Origin: Ornatilinea apprima
GTDB taxonomy: Bacteria > Chloroflexota > Anaerolineae > Anaerolineales > Anaerolineaceae
NCBI RefSeq assembly: GCF_001306115.1
Contig: NZ_LGCL01000016.1
Coordinates: 62,001 to 126,000 of the forward strand
DNA: 64,000 bases
Reading direction: 5' to 3'
The notes under the pieces are model-generated. The model was not told the origin of the DNA. It searched no databases and saw only the letters and a program-made list of their open reading frames with translations. This document shows, piece after piece, positions 24,280-32,312 of this stretch. The position numbers were made by a program, and so were the translations under genes. How positions within the stretch are numbered: the first letter of the stretch is position 1; each line of letters begins with the position of its first letter.

Positions 24280-25189
24280 TTACCTGGCTTTTACCCTGAT
24301 TCTGGATGATATCGCCATGCCGGATGGAACCCTTCAATCGTCTGTGTTGGGGGGTGGCGGACCGCAAACCGCGTTTGGGATGAGCCTGTTCTCTCAGCAT
24401 GTGGGGATTGTTTCGGGCGTGGGGCGCGACCTTCCCGGTGAGGCGCGCGATTGGTTCGCCGCACATCAGATCGATACTCAGGGTCTGGCCGCTTCCGATT
24501 GGCCCACGCTGCGGGCTTTGCAGGTAATGAGCCGCAATGGAAACCGGCAACAGGTGTGGAGGTCGGCAGGAGAAGCGATTGCGCGCCAGTTAGGCTGGCG
24601 GTTGGAAGACCTGCCAGAGGCCTACCGCAGGGCGCGTGGTTGGCACCTGGGGATTCACCCCGATCAATTTGACTTTGAACGCCTGTGGGCGATTAAAGCA
24701 GCGCCAGGAAGAGTGCTCAGCGTGGAAGCGTTTCGCCCGGCCGGGCGGCCGGTGTCGCCAGCAGAGCTGCAAGGTCTGCTGAATTGCGTGGACATCTTCT
24801 CGGTGAATTTGCAGGAGGCGTATTCCCTCGTCGGTGAAGGCACGCCAGAGAAGCTCTGCGAACGGTTTATGCGCCTGGGAAAAGCCCTATTTGTATTGCG
24901 TATAGGTGATCAAGGCTCCTGGGCTGCCAACCCGGGCACGGGTGAGATCGTTCACGCACCGGCGGTGAAGGCGCCGGTGCGGCACGAGGTGGGCGCCGGG
25001 AATGCGTACTGCGGCGGGTTTCTCACCGGCTGGGTTGAAGAAAACAATCTGCGAGAGGCCTGCGCGAGGGGCGCCGTGGCGGCTTCATTCTGGATTGAAG
25101 GAGGGCCGCGCTGGACGGCAGCGCCCCCAAGAACGGTGCTGGAGTCCCGGCTGGAAGAGGTGAAAGCCAGGATGGTCACTGTGGGATGA
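24272..25189 (+). CDS. PfkB-fold protein with Asn at the catalytic Asp position
   Basis: A 305-residue ribokinase-fold protein. The N-terminal part keeps a Gly-rich substrate loop (SVLGGGGPQTAFGMSLF) and the C-terminal motif reads HEVGAGNAYCGGFLTGW, where canonical kinases have DT.GAGD. The catalytic base Asp is therefore Asn and the preceding Asp-Thr is lost. A similar GGGNAFLGG pattern is known in the eukaryotic Mak32-like branch, so this can be a real subfamily and not simple decay. It may be a pseudokinase, a binding subunit for the preceding kinase, or a different enzyme. The frame is intact over its full length. Confidence 0.85.
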   Translation: MIDYLAFTLILDDIAMPDGTLQSSVLGGGGPQTAFGMSLFSQHVGIVSGVGRDLPGEARDWFAAHQIDTQGLAASDWPTLRALQVMSRNGNRQQVWRSAGEAIARQLGWRLEDLPEAYRRARGWHLGIHPDQFDFERLWAIKAAPGRVLSVEAFRPAGRPVSPAELQGLLNCVDIFSVNLQEAYSLVGEGTPEKLCERFMRLGKALFVLRIGDQGSWAANPGTGEIVHAPAVKAPVRHEVGAGNAYCGGFLTGWVEENNLREACARGAVAASFWIEGGPRWTAAPPRTVLESRLEEVKARMVTVG

Positions 25190-25329
25190 ATCCCGCACCA
25201 TTTTTTGCCATCATTTTCTAATCGGTGGGTGAGCGTAGGTTTTGCGTCAAGCACAAAAAGCGCCGGGCAGGTATGATAGTTTCAACAGCAGGCAACAAGA
25301 CAACTTTATCTTCTTCTCCTTTCAAGAAT

Positions 25330-25357
25330 AAGAGCCGGGTAGGCGCACCCGGCTCTT
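25330..25357. promoter_or_regulatory. Hairpin in the leader of the AbrB-like gene
   Basis: AAGAGCCGGGT and ACCCGGCTCTT form a perfect 11-bp stem with a 6-nt loop, 72 bp before the AbrB-like start codon. Neither strand has a strong T-run, so it is more likely a processing or regulatory structure, or a weak terminator of the PfkB genes. The rest of 25190-25428 shows nothing I recognise. Confidence 0.5.
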
Positions 25358-25428
25358 ATGAGTTAACCTGGAAGGTTCTTTGTGCCTGCGTGGTCTCAAC
25401 CCATACTATCATCAGGAGAATATGGTTT

Positions 25429-25821
25429 ATGCCGCAACTGGAAAAAGGTGGAAAATGGGTTTTCGGCTGGTCCATCGTCGGGGTGGGCGGTGAAATTGCC
25501 ATTCCCCCGGCTGCTTTTAGCGAATACGGCTTTCGGGTTGGCAGCGAAGTCTTGTTTCTGCGCGGCAGCCGCCGTTCAGGAGGGTTGATCATTGGTCTGC
25601 CCGAAAGATTGGCTCAGAGCAAAATCTCTTTACAATCTCGTGTAATCGAGCAGGGTTGTATCGAAGCGGGCGGACGGATTAAAATACCTGAGATTGCGGG
25701 TGTGAATCCCGGCAGCCGCCTGTTGGTTGTGCGCGGAAGCAGACTGGCATTATCTTTCCTGGCATACGGGCCGATTGTTGAGATCGCCCAGAATCACCCT
25801 GAGATCGAAATCTTTGTGTAG
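25429..25821 (+). CDS. Tandem AbrB/SpoVT-like domain protein
   Basis: A 130-residue protein with two copies of a swapped-hairpin-like unit: WSIVGVGGEIAIPPAAFSEY followed by FRVGSEVLFLRGSR (about 12-46), and QGCIEAGGRIKIPEIAG followed by VNPGSRLLVVRGSR (about 76-108). Each has the layout of an AbrB domain (a strand ending in IPxx, then GxxVL). AbrB proteins bind DNA as dimers, so a single chain with two units could bind alone or serve another purpose. AGGAGA lies nine bases before the ATG; earlier in-frame sequence lacks support. It sits before the BtpA gene and could regulate this cluster. Confidence 0.7.
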   Translation: MPQLEKGGKWVFGWSIVGVGGEIAIPPAAFSEYGFRVGSEVLFLRGSRRSGGLIIGLPERLAQSKISLQSRVIEQGCIEAGGRIKIPEIAGVNPGSRLLVVRGSRLALSFLAYGPIVEIAQNHPEIEIFV

Positions 25822-25901
25822 GGATAGGCTGCCATTCAGTCAAGACCGTCCAAGGGACTATGGCGCAAGGGTTCTTAACCAACGAATGCGTGGAGAATTG
25901 C

Positions 25902-26711
25902 ATGACCTGGATTAAAGAGTTATTTGGCGTGGAAAAACCGGTGATTGCCATGTGCCATTTATTGGCCATGCCGGGCGACCCCGGTTACGATTCGGCGGCC
26001 GGTGTGGCGGGGGTTGTGAGGCGTGCCCGTGCCGATCTGCTGGCGCTGCAGGAGGGCGGGGTGGACGCGTTGATGTTTTCCAATGAAGCCAGTCTGCCGT
26101 ACCTGACCAAAGTGGAACCCGTTACCGGTATGACCATGGCGCGCGTGATCGGCGAGCTGCTGCATGAAGTGAAACTGCCTTTTGGGGTGAATGTGTTATG
26201 GGACCCGTTTGCCTCAATTGACCTGGCGGCGGCCACCGGGGCAAAATTTGTGCGCGAGATTTTCACGGGGGTGTATGCCAGTGACTTTGGACTGTGGAAC
26301 ACGAACTGCGGCGAGGTGGTGCGGCACCAGCAGCATATCCACGCCCAGGGAGTGAAGCTGCTGTTCAATATTGTCCCCGAGGCGGCGCGCTACCTGGCTG
26401 ACCGCGATATTGTTGAGGTTGCCCGCTCGACCGTGTTCAATGCCCGCCCGGATGGGTTGTGCGTTTCGGGGCTGACCGCCGGCGCTGAAACAGACGCCTC
26501 TGTACTGGCAAAAGTGAAGCAGGCGGTTCCGCAGACGCCGGTTTTTGCCAACACGGGCGTGCGCCTGGAGAATGTGGAACAGCAGTTAGCGGTTGCCGAC
26601 GGCGCGGTGGTTGGCACCACCTTCAAACGCGACGGTACTATTTGGAATGAGGTGGATGCTGCGCGGGTCAAGGCGTTGATGGAGCGGGTGCGCTCCATCC
26701 GGCAGCGCTGA
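25902..26711 (+). CDS. BtpA/SgcQ family TIM-barrel protein
   Basis: A 269-residue protein of the BtpA family. Recognisable parts are the start KPVIAMCHLLAMPGDPGYD, then GGVDALMFSNEASLPY, LPFGVNVLWDPFASIDLAAATGAKFVREIFTGVYASDFG, VSGLTAGAETD and the phosphate-binding-like end NTGVRLENVEQQLAVADGAVVGTTFKRDG. BtpA was first linked to photosystem I stability in cyanobacteria, and SgcQ homologues occur in sugar gene clusters; the reaction is unknown. Neighbouring PfkB-family genes suggest a sugar- or nucleoside-phosphate substrate. The ATG at 25902 (GGAGA five bases upstream) is preferred to one 14 codons earlier. Confidence 0.87.
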   Translation: MTWIKELFGVEKPVIAMCHLLAMPGDPGYDSAAGVAGVVRRARADLLALQEGGVDALMFSNEASLPYLTKVEPVTGMTMARVIGELLHEVKLPFGVNVLWDPFASIDLAAATGAKFVREIFTGVYASDFGLWNTNCGEVVRHQQHIHAQGVKLLFNIVPEAARYLADRDIVEVARSTVFNARPDGLCVSGLTAGAETDASVLAKVKQAVPQTPVFANTGVRLENVEQQLAVADGAVVGTTFKRDGTIWNEVDAARVKALMERVRSIRQR

Positions 26712-26734
26712 ACGGCTGAGGGTCAATTTCCGCA

Positions 26735-26763
26735 TCGAACTATCCTGAATATTGGCGTATAAT
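26735..26763 (+). promoter_or_regulatory. Candidate promoter of the MFS gene
   Basis: A perfect TATAAT (26758-26763) lies 45 bp before the MFS start codon, with a weak -35 (TCGAAC, 26735-26740) 17 bp upstream. Confidence 0.4.
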
Positions 26764-26807
26764 CAGGCGGCGCGGCGCTTTTGCCTGCAATTTAACGCGC
26801 CTGAAGG

Positions 26808-28289
26808 ATGCCTGTAACCATGGAGAACCAAGAACCGAACCGAAGAGAATTATGGCTGGCATTGATCGGAGTGGGGGCGGGGGTGTTTATGTCCACCCTC
26901 GATTCGAGCATTGTTAATATTTCGCTGCCGACCCTGGTTGAATCCTTTCAGACCAGCTTTGCCAATATTCAGTGGGTGGTGCTCAGTTATTTACTGGTGC
27001 TCACCTCGCTGATGCTGGGCGTGGCGCGCCTGGGGGATATGTACAACAAGAAGCGCATTTACCTGGCAGGGATGATTCTGTTCGCGTTCAGTTCACTGCT
27101 GTGCGGGCTGGCGCCAAACATTCACTGGCTGATCGCCCTGCGCGCCCTGCAGGGGTTGGGGGCGGTGTTGATGCAGTCGCTGGGCATGGCGATTGTGACG
27201 CAGATTTTTCCGGCGAAAGAACGCGGGCGTGTGCTGGGCATCATGGGTGGGATCGTCTCCATTGGCATCGCGGTAGGTCCGCCGCTGGGCGGTTTGCTGA
27301 TCAGTCTGGCGGGCTGGCCGTCGGTCTTTTGGGTGAATGTGCCCGTAGGTATTCTGGCGGCCTGGATTGTCATCCGTTATGTGCCCGATCTGAAACCCAG
27401 CCACCCCGATCAACGCTTTGATTTTGTAGGCGCGCTGATTGTGATGGCCTTGATGAGCGCTTACGCCCTGGGAATGACCCGCGGGCAAGAGACCGGGTTT
27501 GGCCAGCCGCTGACTCTGGTTCTGCTGGCGGCTGCCGCGGCCGGGGCCGGCCTGTTTGTGTGGGTGGAACGGCGCATTTCCCAACCGATGGTGGATTTGC
27601 ATTTGTTCCAGAATCCGTTGTTTGGTCTCAATTTGTTAATGGGTTTGCTGGTGTTTATTGTGCTGGCCGGCAATTTTGTGATGCCGTTCTTCCTGGAGCT
27701 GGTCAAAGGCTACCCCGCGCAACAGGTGGGCTGGATGCTGATGGCTTTCCCGGTGATCATGGGGCTGGTGGCCCCGGCGGCGGGCGCGCTTTCGGACCGC
27801 TTTGGCTCGCGCGGAATCAGCTTTTTAGGATTGGTGATCCTGCTGGCTGGCTGCCTGGCGGTATCCACGCTGCGGGAAGAGACCGGCGCCTGGGGGTTCA
27901 TATTGCGCGTGCTGCCCATGGGGTTGGGGTTTGGCTTGTTTCAATCTCCCAACAACAGCGCGATTATGGGAAGCGCGCCCAGGGAGCGTCTGGGGGTAGC
28001 CTCTGGACTGCTTTCGCTTTCGCGGACGCTGGGGCAAACTTCGGGTGTGCCTCTAATGGGGGCGCTGTTCACCGCCCAGGTGCACGCGGCCGGCAACCTG
28101 CCGGCGAACCTGGATGTAACCGAGGTTGCGCCGGCTTTTTTGGTCGCGGGGTTTGATGGCACTTACCGCATTTCCGCCGTTCTGGTGTTTGCTGCCGCGC
28201 TGCTGGCCTTGTTTACCTGGATGCTGGACAAGAAAGTCGGCATCCGCGCGGCCAGCCAGGTTCAGGAAAAATCCAGCGAAATCGGGTAG
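26808..28289 (+). CDS. DHA2-family MFS multidrug exporter
   Basis: A 493-residue drug:proton antiporter of the EmrB/QacA type with about 14 membrane segments. TM1 carries FMSTLDSSIVNISLPTL, with the acidic residue typical of the family. Motif A (GVARLGDMYNKKRIYLAG) lies in the loop after TM2, and the motif C region (GPPLGGLLISLAGWPSVFWVNVPVGI) follows. An Arg-containing FQSPNNSAIMGSAPRERLG segment lies near residue 385. No EmrA-like adaptor or TetR-like regulator is adjacent. Start at 26808 or four codons later; both are plausible. Its 3' end overlaps the convergent ABC-F gene by 28 bp; together they look like an antibiotic-defence pair. Confidence 0.92.
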   Translation: MPVTMENQEPNRRELWLALIGVGAGVFMSTLDSSIVNISLPTLVESFQTSFANIQWVVLSYLLVLTSLMLGVARLGDMYNKKRIYLAGMILFAFSSLLCGLAPNIHWLIALRALQGLGAVLMQSLGMAIVTQIFPAKERGRVLGIMGGIVSIGIAVGPPLGGLLISLAGWPSVFWVNVPVGILAAWIVIRYVPDLKPSHPDQRFDFVGALIVMALMSAYALGMTRGQETGFGQPLTLVLLAAAAAGAGLFVWVERRISQPMVDLHLFQNPLFGLNLLMGLLVFIVLAGNFVMPFFLELVKGYPAQQVGWMLMAFPVIMGLVAPAAGALSDRFGSRGISFLGLVILLAGCLAVSTLREETGAWGFILRVLPMGLGFGLFQSPNNSAIMGSAPRERLGVASGLLSLSRTLGQTSGVPLMGALFTAQVHAAGNLPANLDVTEVAPAFLVAGFDGTYRISAVLVFAAALLALFTWMLDKKVGIRAASQVQEKSSEIG

Positions 28290-29914
28290 CGCCGGATTTT
28301 TCCCTGCTCCACCTGCCACAGCTCGGTGGCGAATCCGTCGATAAAGTACCGGTCATGCACAACCGCCAGCACCGTCCCTTCAAATTGCGCCAGGGCTTGC
28401 TCAAAACGCGTGCGCGAGGGAATGTCGAGGTGGTTGATCGGCTCATCAAGGATGAGAAAGTTGCAGCCGCGGATTACCAGGCAGGCCAGCGCCAGGCGGC
28501 TGCGCTCGCCAAAGGACAGGCTGCCCACCGGCACGAAGACATCGTCTCCGGTGAACAGATAAAAGGAAAGAAACGCGCGCGCTTCCGTTTCGGGCATGGG
28601 GCGCAGGCTTTGAATGGTTTCCAGCGGGTTGAGACGCGGGTTGAGATTCTCCTGCTCCTGAGCCATATAGCCGAATTGAACGCCCGACCCCAGGCGGCAT
28701 TTGCCGCGCAAGGGTTCAATCTGCCCGGTGATGGTGCGCAAGAGGGTGGTTTTGCCGCAGCCGTTGGGGCCGGTCAAGACGATCCGCTGGCCTTTGCGAA
28801 TCACAAGGTCGATATCGTCAATGAGCGCTTTTCCATTGTAGCCTACGGCCAGTTCATCTAATACCAAAACATCTTGCCCGGTGGAGACCTGGCTGGCAAA
28901 TTCAATCTTTACCTGCCAGTCCTGGCGGGGCTTATCGATGTGCTCGTCTGTCATCAGGCTTTCGATGCGTTTTTCAATATTCTTGGCGCGGCGAATGGTT
29001 TCCAGCGTGCGGTTGCCGAAGAAACCCCGCGCGAACCCGTCATTGGTATCCCCTTTGCCGCCTTTTTTGAACGCTGCCTGGCCGCGCACCTGCCTGGCCG
29101 CCCGCGTGAGGCGCGAAATTTCCTCTTGCTGGTCTTTATACGCCTGCCAGTGATGGGCGTGCTCGGCCAGTTTTTGCTCCAGGTACTGCGAGTAATTTCC
29201 CGCGCAGGATTTTAAGGAATGGGTGTTGTTGTCAATTTCCAGTATTCCGCTAGCCGCGCGGTCTAAAAAGGCGCGGTCATGCGAGACGATGAGGACAGCC
29301 CCCGAAAACTGACTCAACCAGTTTTCCAGCCATTCCAGCATTTGCAGGTCCAGGTGATTGGTCGGCTCGTCCAGCAAAAGCAGCTGCGGCTGGCTGGCTA
29401 GCACGCCGGCCAGCGCCAGACGGGTTTTCTGGCCGCCGCTCAGGTAGGCAACAGGCAGGTCTTGAGGCAGGCTGGCCAGTCCCAGGGCGTGCAGCGCGGC
29501 TTCGCCTGTACCGGCGGACTCCCCGGCGGCGGTCAGTAACGCGAGGATCTGGTCGTAGCGGTCTTGCAATTCGCGGTCATGCGGGCGATCAGTGAGCTGG
29601 CGGGCAACCGATTCCAGCTCTCTGGAGAGGGCAGGCAGGTTGCCTTCCATCCGGCGCAGGTATGTGAGGATGGTTTCACCCTCCAGAAATGCCTGCCCCT
29701 GGGCCAGATAGCCTACTCGCAGATGGGGCGGGTTCTTTTGAACGCTGCCTGAATCGGCGCTTTCGACCCCGGCGATGATCTTAAGAAGGGTTGTCTTGCC
29801 GCACCCGTTGGCGCCGATCAGGCCGAGGCACTCGCCGGCTTGTAAAGTGAATGAAACGTCAGAGAGAACAGTTTGGATAGCGTAGGATTTTGAAATTTGA
29901 TGAACGGTTAACAT
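28262..29914 (-). CDS. ABC-F ATPase (ribosome protection type)
   Basis: A 550-residue protein with two ABC domains and no membrane segment. Domain 1 has Walker A GANGCGKTT, signature LSGGQKTRLALAG and Walker B LLLLDEPTNHLDL; domain 2 has GPNGCGKTT, LSFGERSRLALA and FLILDEPINHLDI. The linker (about 240-320) is long and basic, as in ABC-F proteins that reach into the ribosome and displace antibiotics. Which subgroup it is in cannot be decided by eye. The ATG at 29912-29914 starts the first ABC domain. A terminator, alternative hairpins and a tiny reading frame in the leader suggest drug-induced attenuation, which argues for a resistance role instead of housekeeping (EttA-like). Confidence 0.9.
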   Translation of the reverse strand: MLTVHQISKSYAIQTVLSDVSFTLQAGECLGLIGANGCGKTTLLKIIAGVESADSGSVQKNPPHLRVGYLAQGQAFLEGETILTYLRRMEGNLPALSRELESVARQLTDRPHDRELQDRYDQILALLTAAGESAGTGEAALHALGLASLPQDLPVAYLSGGQKTRLALAGVLASQPQLLLLDEPTNHLDLQMLEWLENWLSQFSGAVLIVSHDRAFLDRAASGILEIDNNTHSLKSCAGNYSQYLEQKLAEHAHHWQAYKDQQEEISRLTRAARQVRGQAAFKKGGKGDTNDGFARGFFGNRTLETIRRAKNIEKRIESLMTDEHIDKPRQDWQVKIEFASQVSTGQDVLVLDELAVGYNGKALIDDIDLVIRKGQRIVLTGPNGCGKTTLLRTITGQIEPLRGKCRLGSGVQFGYMAQEQENLNPRLNPLETIQSLRPMPETEARAFLSFYLFTGDDVFVPVGSLSFGERSRLALACLVIRGCNFLILDEPINHLDIPSRTRFEQALAQFEGTVLAVVHDRYFIDGFATELWQVEQGKIRRYPISLDFS

Positions 29915-29929
29915 GGTGCAACCTGCCTT

Positions 29930-30007
29930 TAAATAAAAACGACCGAGGGCAGCGCCCTCAGCCGAGATGAAATGGCAAACTTTTGCCAGAAAACGGCAAA
30001 CAACCAA
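29930..30007 (-). promoter_or_regulatory. Attenuator upstream of the ABC-F gene
   Basis: On the minus strand the leader first can fold as TTTGCC (30000-29995) with GGCAAA (29988-29983), or as TGGCAAA with TTTGCCA (29989-29974), two mutually exclusive stems. Next comes a terminator: CTGAGGGC/GCCCTCGG (stem core 29945-29959, 3-nt loop) followed by TTTTTATTT (down to about 29930), only 16 nt before the ABC-F start codon. Alternative pairing followed by a terminator just ahead of the gene is the layout of ribosome-mediated attenuation. Confidence 0.65.
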
Positions 30008-30034
30008 ACAGGCGTGTCCTAAAAAACGGAATAT

Positions 30035-30055
30035 TTACAGGCTGCCAATCGTCAT
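30035..30055 (-). CDS. Candidate leader peptide MTIGSL
   Basis: A six-codon reading frame (ATG ACG ATT GGC AGC CTG TAA on the minus strand) with AGGA six bases before its ATG. It ends about 35 nt before the alternative hairpins of the ABC-F leader. Drug-stalled ribosomes on such short frames control many ABC-F and erm resistance genes. The frame is too short for independent statistical support; its position and ribosome-binding site are the evidence. Confidence 0.5.
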   Translation of the reverse strand: MTIGSL

Positions 30056-30146
30056 CGGAAATCCTACATGCTTTCTTTTTGGAATGACCATCTGCGAGTA
30101 TCTTATCACAGATTCGGGAGAATTTGTATGGCCTGGAGAATAGAAA

Positions 30147-30172
30147 CCACCCTGCCCGGCTGGGCAGGGTGG
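30147..30172 (-). terminator. Intrinsic terminator of the HtrA-like protease gene
   Basis: CCACCCTGCCC (30147-30157) and GGGCAGGGTGG (30162-30172) form an 11-bp stem with a 4-nt loop, 24 bp past the stop codon. On the minus strand TTTCTATTCT follows. It separates the protease gene from the ABC-F leader. Confidence 0.85.
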
Positions 30173-30195
30173 CATTTCAGGCTGGTTGGTCCAGC

Positions 30196-32112
30196 TTATG
30201 GCTGGCGGACGGTAAAGTTATCGAAGCCGACCACAATGCTGGGCTGGTCGAAAGTGCCGGCAATCAGACCCACATCTCCCGAGCGGTGCGAGGAATCTTG
30301 AACCTCTGCCAGCACCATGTTGTTGACGGCCAGCATCAAACGGTTGCCGTTGCAAGTCGCGGTGATCTGGGTAGGCTGACCGGTGGGGATCATCTCTGAG
30401 TAGGTCCAGGTTTCCGAGGTGAGCGGAAAGTATTCTCCGTTGAGATATTTGTAGATGATGAAGTACCCGTCTTCGCTGATTTCCAGACCGTAGAAATTCT
30501 GGTTGTCAACATAGCGGCAAATCAGCCCATAATCACCTACGCCGGTGGGGTTGAGCACGTTGGCGTCGACGGTTACCGCCACATCTTGCAGAGACTGGCC
30601 GGCTGTAGACCAGATCAGGTATTGGGTGGTGTCTACCTGAATGTAATATTGACCATCATAATATCCCACCGCACCATCCTGGGTGTCGCTCTCTTGCCAG
30701 TCACCAGAGGTGCTGTTGAAATCTTCGGAATAAATCACGCCGCCGGTGGGGTTGATCTCTTCCGCAGGCGCGACACCCGCTTCAGCAATGCTCACTTCGC
30801 CGCGTCGGGCAGCATCAATGAGGGGCAGGGCCAGCTTCACCGGGCGCAGGGCATTGATGAAACCGCCCGTGGGCACGCAGGTGTCATTTTCGTCCACGCT
30901 GCCGTCGCGGTTGGTGTCTACCAGCACCCGGCAGTCCACATACTGGTCTTCACCGCCGTATCCCAGTTGGGTGGGGATGCCGATCAGAAAACCGTTCTGG
31001 TTGGCAGCCAGGCCGCCGCTGTTGCCGCCGGCAATGGTGGCTGAAGTTTTGATGAAAGCGCGGTTGCCATAGCCGCTTTCGGCGGTAAAACCGCTGACCT
31101 CACCGCTGGTGAGCGTAACAGTGTTGCCGCCAATGCCCGGATAGCCAATGATGGTGAGCGGCTCGCCCAGTTCCAGGGTGTCTGAATCACCCAACTGAAC
31201 GAAGGGCAAATTCAAATTTTGCGGGTTGATCGGGTTTCCATTCAAGTCGCGGGAGATACGTATCACGGCGATGTCCAGCGCTTCGTCCGCCTGGAGCAGG
31301 TCGGCCAGGTACATGGGCACCGGGTCGCTGTCTGCGGTAGTGGAAAGCGAAATCACCAGGTCTTCAACTTTGAAATAGCGGTCAGAGAGTACCACATGCG
31401 CGTTGGAGAGGATGTAGCCGTCTGGGCTTATGATGGAGCCAGAGCCTGTCCAACCCACGGTTTGCTTTCCTTCCACGGTAACAACAGCGCTGATTTGCAC
31501 CACGGCTTCATACGGGATCTTGGGATTGCGGAAGGTGGTGAAGGGCGCAAAAGTCGGCGCGGGAGCATTGGGTGCGGCTGGCGGTTGCGAAGGCGGCTGG
31601 GCGCTGGCCGCGCTGACCACCATGCGCACCTGGCTGGATTTGGTCTTTGTGCCGACCATGACATCCAGATCTCCGGTGAAATCGCCCTGGCGGGTCGCGA
31701 TCATCTTGAATATGACCTGCTGAGAGTTTTTGGGGCTGAGAGTGATGGAAAACTGGTATCCGGTCGAATCGCTGTAATCCACCTGATTGGGGCTGGCAGG
31801 AATCACCTGTTGGACGGAAGCGGCCTGGGTAATCGCATCGGGCAGTTTAATTTCGCTAATTTTCAGCGCTTCTTCGCCCTCATTTCTCAGGTTCACAACC
31901 AGGTCGAAATCCTGGCCTTCTGAAACGGTCGCCGGAAGCTGGGGAACCACGACCAGCCCTTCCGGCTCAGCGCCAAAGATGCTGGCCAACACGCCAAAAC
32001 CAAAGATCGCGACCAGTGATCCCACGCATAAGAGAGCGACAGCAATAATTCCGCAGGTGATCAAGCCGCGATTGGGCTTGTTCGCAGATGAAGGTAATGG
32101 ATAGGATGACAT
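30196..32112 (-). CDS. Membrane-anchored trypsin-like (HtrA-type) serine protease
   Basis: A 638-residue protein. A signal anchor covers residues about 16-45. An extracellular beta domain follows (about 50-170, EGQDFDLVVNLRNEGEEALKISEIKLP, like an alpha-galactosidase-NEW3 or CARDB fold). After a Pro-rich linker comes the S1C protease domain (about 200-440) with catalytic His in ILSNAHVV (near 238), Asp in ALDIAVIRI (near 280) and Ser in AGGNSGGLA (near 364). No PDZ domain is present. The C-terminal part (about 455-638, DFNSTSGDWQES, then YGLICRYVDNQNFYGLEIS) is a LamG/DUF1080-like jelly roll for binding glycans. GAGAGG lies eight bases before the ATG. It probably degrades or senses damaged surface proteins. 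Confidence 0.88.
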   Translation of the reverse strand: MSSYPLPSSANKPNRGLITCGIIAVALLCVGSLVAIFGFGVLASIFGAEPEGLVVVPQLPATVSEGQDFDLVVNLRNEGEEALKISEIKLPDAITQAASVQQVIPASPNQVDYSDSTGYQFSITLSPKNSQQVIFKMIATRQGDFTGDLDVMVGTKTKSSQVRMVVSAASAQPPSQPPAAPNAPAPTFAPFTTFRNPKIPYEAVVQISAVVTVEGKQTVGWTGSGSIISPDGYILSNAHVVLSDRYFKVEDLVISLSTTADSDPVPMYLADLLQADEALDIAVIRISRDLNGNPINPQNLNLPFVQLGDSDTLELGEPLTIIGYPGIGGNTVTLTSGEVSGFTAESGYGNRAFIKTSATIAGGNSGGLAANQNGFLIGIPTQLGYGGEDQYVDCRVLVDTNRDGSVDENDTCVPTGGFINALRPVKLALPLIDAARRGEVSIAEAGVAPAEEINPTGGVIYSEDFNSTSGDWQESDTQDGAVGYYDGQYYIQVDTTQYLIWSTAGQSLQDVAVTVDANVLNPTGVGDYGLICRYVDNQNFYGLEISEDGYFIIYKYLNGEYFPLTSETWTYSEMIPTGQPTQITATCNGNRLMLAVNNMVLAEVQDSSHRSGDVGLIAGTFDQPSIVVGFDNFTVRQP

Positions 32113-32312
32113 AGATGATACCTCTCGATTTTAACCAAGCCGCCGGATGGATAGAACACTTACTTGCATTATAATCTTGCCAGATGTTGCAATAAAATCA
32201 CCTGTATGATGTCCTTGCGCTCCAAACAGCGAGCATAACACCACATGAAGATGACTCCTTAAAGTTAATTGTACGTCGAAAACCGGCTGGAAGAATCATT
32301 GTTTTGTAAAAA

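Noticed and set aside
23290..25189. The two PfkB genes as one gene split by a frameshift
   Set aside because: Each has its own complete N- and C-terminal motifs and full family length.
32113..32312. Cobalamin riboswitch upstream of cobS
   Set aside because: The conserved B12-box and its flanking stems could not be found in these 200 bp.
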